IMG/VR virus record: IMGVR_UViG_3300046476_000409
Location: 1 to 51,000 of that record
Reading direction: 5' to 3' (one strand)
DNA from: a virus
DNA length: 51,000 nucleotides
A program made the position numbers and the translations under genes. Shown piece after piece: positions 49,460 through 51,000 of the stretch. The notes beneath the pieces were generated by a model. The model had not been told where the DNA came from, did no database searches, and worked only from the letters and a program-made list of their open reading frames with translations. Position 1 is the stretch's first letter; the number at the start of each line of letters is the position of its first letter.

Positions 49460-49487
49460 GCCGGCCGGGAATTAACCCCCGGCCGGC
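49460..49487 (-). terminator. Strong hairpin between DUF932 and 269-aa genes
   Basis: GCCGGCCGGG (49460-49469), loop AATTAACC, CCCGGCCGGC (49478-49487): a perfect 10-bp stem. Likely an mRNA stop or processing site between two minus-strand genes. Confidence 0.5.
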
Positions 49488-49498
49488 GGTTGCGGTTG

Positions 49499-50599
49499 TC
49501 AGTTAAGGGCGGCCAAGTCCAGCAATTTACCGGCCCGGGTCTCTAGATCGATCCGGGTGTCAATGAAATCGAACCCCCTCGCGTAGGCGGTCGCTCCCTG
49601 GACGAGTTGCCAAATCGTACGGGCGTCCCCTTCTTCCGCTTTTGCGAAGTCAACCGCGCTTTGCGCTTCCTTCCGGGTGAAACCATTCTTGAACAGCCAA
49701 GCCCGGGCGCCGGCTTCATCGGGGGCAACGATCTTTGACTGAGCCCGTTTAATCGTTTCGATCATGGGTGCCGCGCTGGCTTGGGTGTAAGCGAGGAGCG
49801 CGGGCGCGGCCTCGGTGTCAAACCGTGACGGCCCCCCGGCGGAGTGCCGGATCACTAGCTTGTTGATCTCCGTGGCCCCCCAAATGATGTGATTTCCGCA
49901 CACTCCATTATGTAGAAAAGTCATAAGGCCGAAAGTGCGGGCGCCGGTCTCGCTGTTCCAGACGATGAACCCCCGGTTTAACTGCGCACGCGGGCCGGCT
50001 TCCAGGAAGGATCCGCCGTCGATCATGAATATAAAGCAATCATGATCGCTGGCATAGAGGCCGGCATTGTTCGAACCGTGGCGGGCCAGTGCCGGCGGAT
50101 TGTGGAAAGCGGGGTTGCGCTCTTGAATACGTTCAACGGCCGCGATTACATCAGCATCCCAGATCCGGCCATACGTGGCGGAGGTGACGGCTTGCAAGGT
50201 GTTAGGCCGGGTCTCGTTCTCGCTCTCAATCGTCATGAATTTAAGCGTATCGCGAGCGGCGCCTAATGAGCGGATCCCGTGATTGATATTGTCAGCGGCC
50301 AACGGCGCCGGGAGGCGGCGGAGGTATTCAGCCGGTGCCCCAATCCAGGACGACAACTGGCTGAAAGACCAATGCGACGGCTCTACGGACTGGATCCGCC
50401 CATTGATCCGCAATCCGCCCTCGTCCAGGGCCTTAGCCTGGACGGTGGAAAGATCCACGTCCACGGACCGCGAGCGTTGCCGGCGGGCATTCACGGCGGC
50501 CGCGAGGGCGGCCATATTGGGGAAGCGTTGATCGGCCGGGCGCGTCGCCCATTGATTACTAGCCTCCATGAGGTTCTGACCCTTAGTTACATTTTGCAT
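49499..50599 (-). CDS. DUF932 family phage/plasmid protein
   Basis: 366 residues from ATG 50599 (MQNVTKGQNLMEASNQWATR); a longer frame from ATG 50668 is also possible but would put an operator-like repeat in the coding region. Features of the DUF932 / phage-plasmid-like family: QWATRPADQRFPNMAAL, GIRSLGAARDTLKF-like, GLYASDHDCFIFM, NSETGARTFGLMTFL and CGNHIIWGATE. Function unknown in the family. It lies at the right end beside a repeat-rich region. Confidence 0.7.
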   Translation of the reverse strand: MQNVTKGQNLMEASNQWATRPADQRFPNMAALAAAVNARRQRSRSVDVDLSTVQAKALDEGGLRINGRIQSVEPSHWSFSQLSSWIGAPAEYLRRLPAPLAADNINHGIRSLGAARDTLKFMTIESENETRPNTLQAVTSATYGRIWDADVIAAVERIQERNPAFHNPPALARHGSNNAGLYASDHDCFIFMIDGGSFLEAGPRAQLNRGFIVWNSETGARTFGLMTFLHNGVCGNHIIWGATEINKLVIRHSAGGPSRFDTEAAPALLAYTQASAAPMIETIKRAQSKIVAPDEAGARAWLFKNGFTRKEAQSAVDFAKAEEGDARTIWQLVQGATAYARGFDFIDTRIDLETRAGKLLDLAALN

Positions 50600-50653
50600 A
50601 CTTTGTTTCTCTGTTTTTGTTTTCGTTGCCGGCTCAACGGCCGGAGCTTCCCT

Positions 50654-50715
50654 GTATGCAATTAACATGCCAGAAAATAAGTATGCAATTGCTGGCCTTT
50701 TCTACTGCTAGAAAA
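50654..50715. promoter_or_regulatory. Operator-like repeats upstream of DUF932 gene
   Basis: GTATGCAATT occurs at 50654-50663 and 50681-50690 (27 bp apart). An inverted repeat TTTTCTA (50698-50704)/TAGAAAA (50709-50715) follows. AT-rich relative to its surroundings. Probable repressor sites and promoter. Confidence 0.5.
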
Positions 50716-51000
50716 TAAAAGAGCAAACCAGCTTTGCTAATCGGCCTAGCTGCTTTGCTTGTTATTTTCCGGCCGGTAAGTGTCCAGGCGAGCCCCGGCG
50801 GCCGCGTCCAGGCGGGCGCCTGGACAAGGGCCAAGCCCGGGAAGCCCCGCCGCCATCGCCTGGACGGGCGAACCGTGCGGAGGCGGCCCCCGGGCCGGCC
50901 GGCCGGCGTCCAGGCCGGCGGCCGTTTATGGCTTGTGGCTTGTGGCGCCTATTGTGGCGCGTCCAGGCCGGCGGCGGCTCGCATGGAGCGCCAGCGGATC
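50716..51000. other. Right-end non-coding region
   Basis: No gene. Contains an AGCAAA/TTTGCT inverted repeat near 50732 and the six GTCCAGGC copies (50782-50969). Sequence continues beyond the window. Confidence 0.5.
50782..50969. repeat. Dense GTCCAGGC motif at right end
   Basis: GTCCAGGC at 50782, 50806, 50908 and 50961, and the inverse GCCTGGAC at 50818 and 50858: six copies within 190 bases of non-coding DNA. Confidence 0.6.

Noticed and set aside
1-51000. CRISPR array or insertion sequence
   Set aside because: No regularly spaced repeats of CRISPR type and no transposase or terminal inverted repeats were seen.

Overview
The window is most of a double-stranded DNA bacteriophage genome (or a prophage-like contig), GC-rich and tightly packed, with many ATGA/GTGA/TAATG start-stop overlaps. 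It carries a large terminase, a 764-residue portal, a probable scaffolding protein, a probable major capsid protein, tail and adaptor proteins, a 2815-residue internal (ejected) virion protein, a lysis cassette and a recombination module. There is no sheath and no tape-measure gene; with the large portal and giant internal protein this suggests a short-tailed (podovirus-like) virion. Secreted proteins with fibronectin III and putative-Ig (He_PIG-like) domains and a Verrucomicrobiota-like secreted-protein style point weakly to a Verrucomicrobiota host. That host call is inference.

Layout: the genes lie in alternating strand blocks. (1) 17-962 (+): lipoprotein and two tiny genes. (2) 1248-8013 (-): large terminase, two Cys-containing small genes, portal, a HExxE protein, an ATP-grasp ligase and a 41-residue acidic peptide. 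(3) 8019-23967 (+): collagen-like fibre protein, tail proteins, Ig-domain protein, adaptor-like protein, two internal proteins and the giant internal protein, which contains a second gene nested in another frame. (4) 23935-32050 (-): starts at a Tad1/Acb2-like anti-defence gene coupled to an HTH regulator, then an HNH endonuclease fused to a copy of its neighbour's N-terminus, a glycan-modification cluster (heptosyltransferase-like/GT/GH130-like fusion, methyltransferase, two more glycosyltransferases) and the scaffold. (5) 32277-37486 (+): major capsid, small virion and fibre proteins, secreted proteins, then holin-, spanin- and lysin-like genes. (6) 37464-43509 (-): nucleases, RecF/Rad50-like ATPase, YqaJ exonuclease, ERF annealing protein and an RHH-like regulator. 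(7) 43603-47398 (+): phage metallopeptidase, Pol X-like nucleotidyltransferase, small zinc proteins and a replication-initiator-like protein preceded by a striking interleaved stem-loop element. (8) 47862-50599 (-): a small-terminase-like protein, unknown proteins and a DUF932 protein.

How it works together: blocks 2-5 build the virion and lyse the cell. Block 6 is an exonuclease/annealase recombination module. Block 7 is probably early replication. Block 4 couples counter-defence and glycan chemistry to head assembly. At three block boundaries I see sigma70-like promoters whose -10 box lies only 7-8 nt from the ATG, which predicts leaderless mRNAs.

Most notable: (a) two long interleaved inverted repeats (pseudoknot or mutually exclusive hairpins) with a 17-codon leader ORF before the replication gene; (b) a complete small gene nested in another frame of the giant gene; (c) an HNH endonuclease carrying a synonymously recoded copy of the first 13 codons of the next gene; (d) a three-domain GT9/GT/GH130-like fusion; (e) a coupled Tad1/Acb2-like plus HTH pair; (f) a dense GTCCAGGC motif at the right end. 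All assignments are from reading the sequence; no database search was run.
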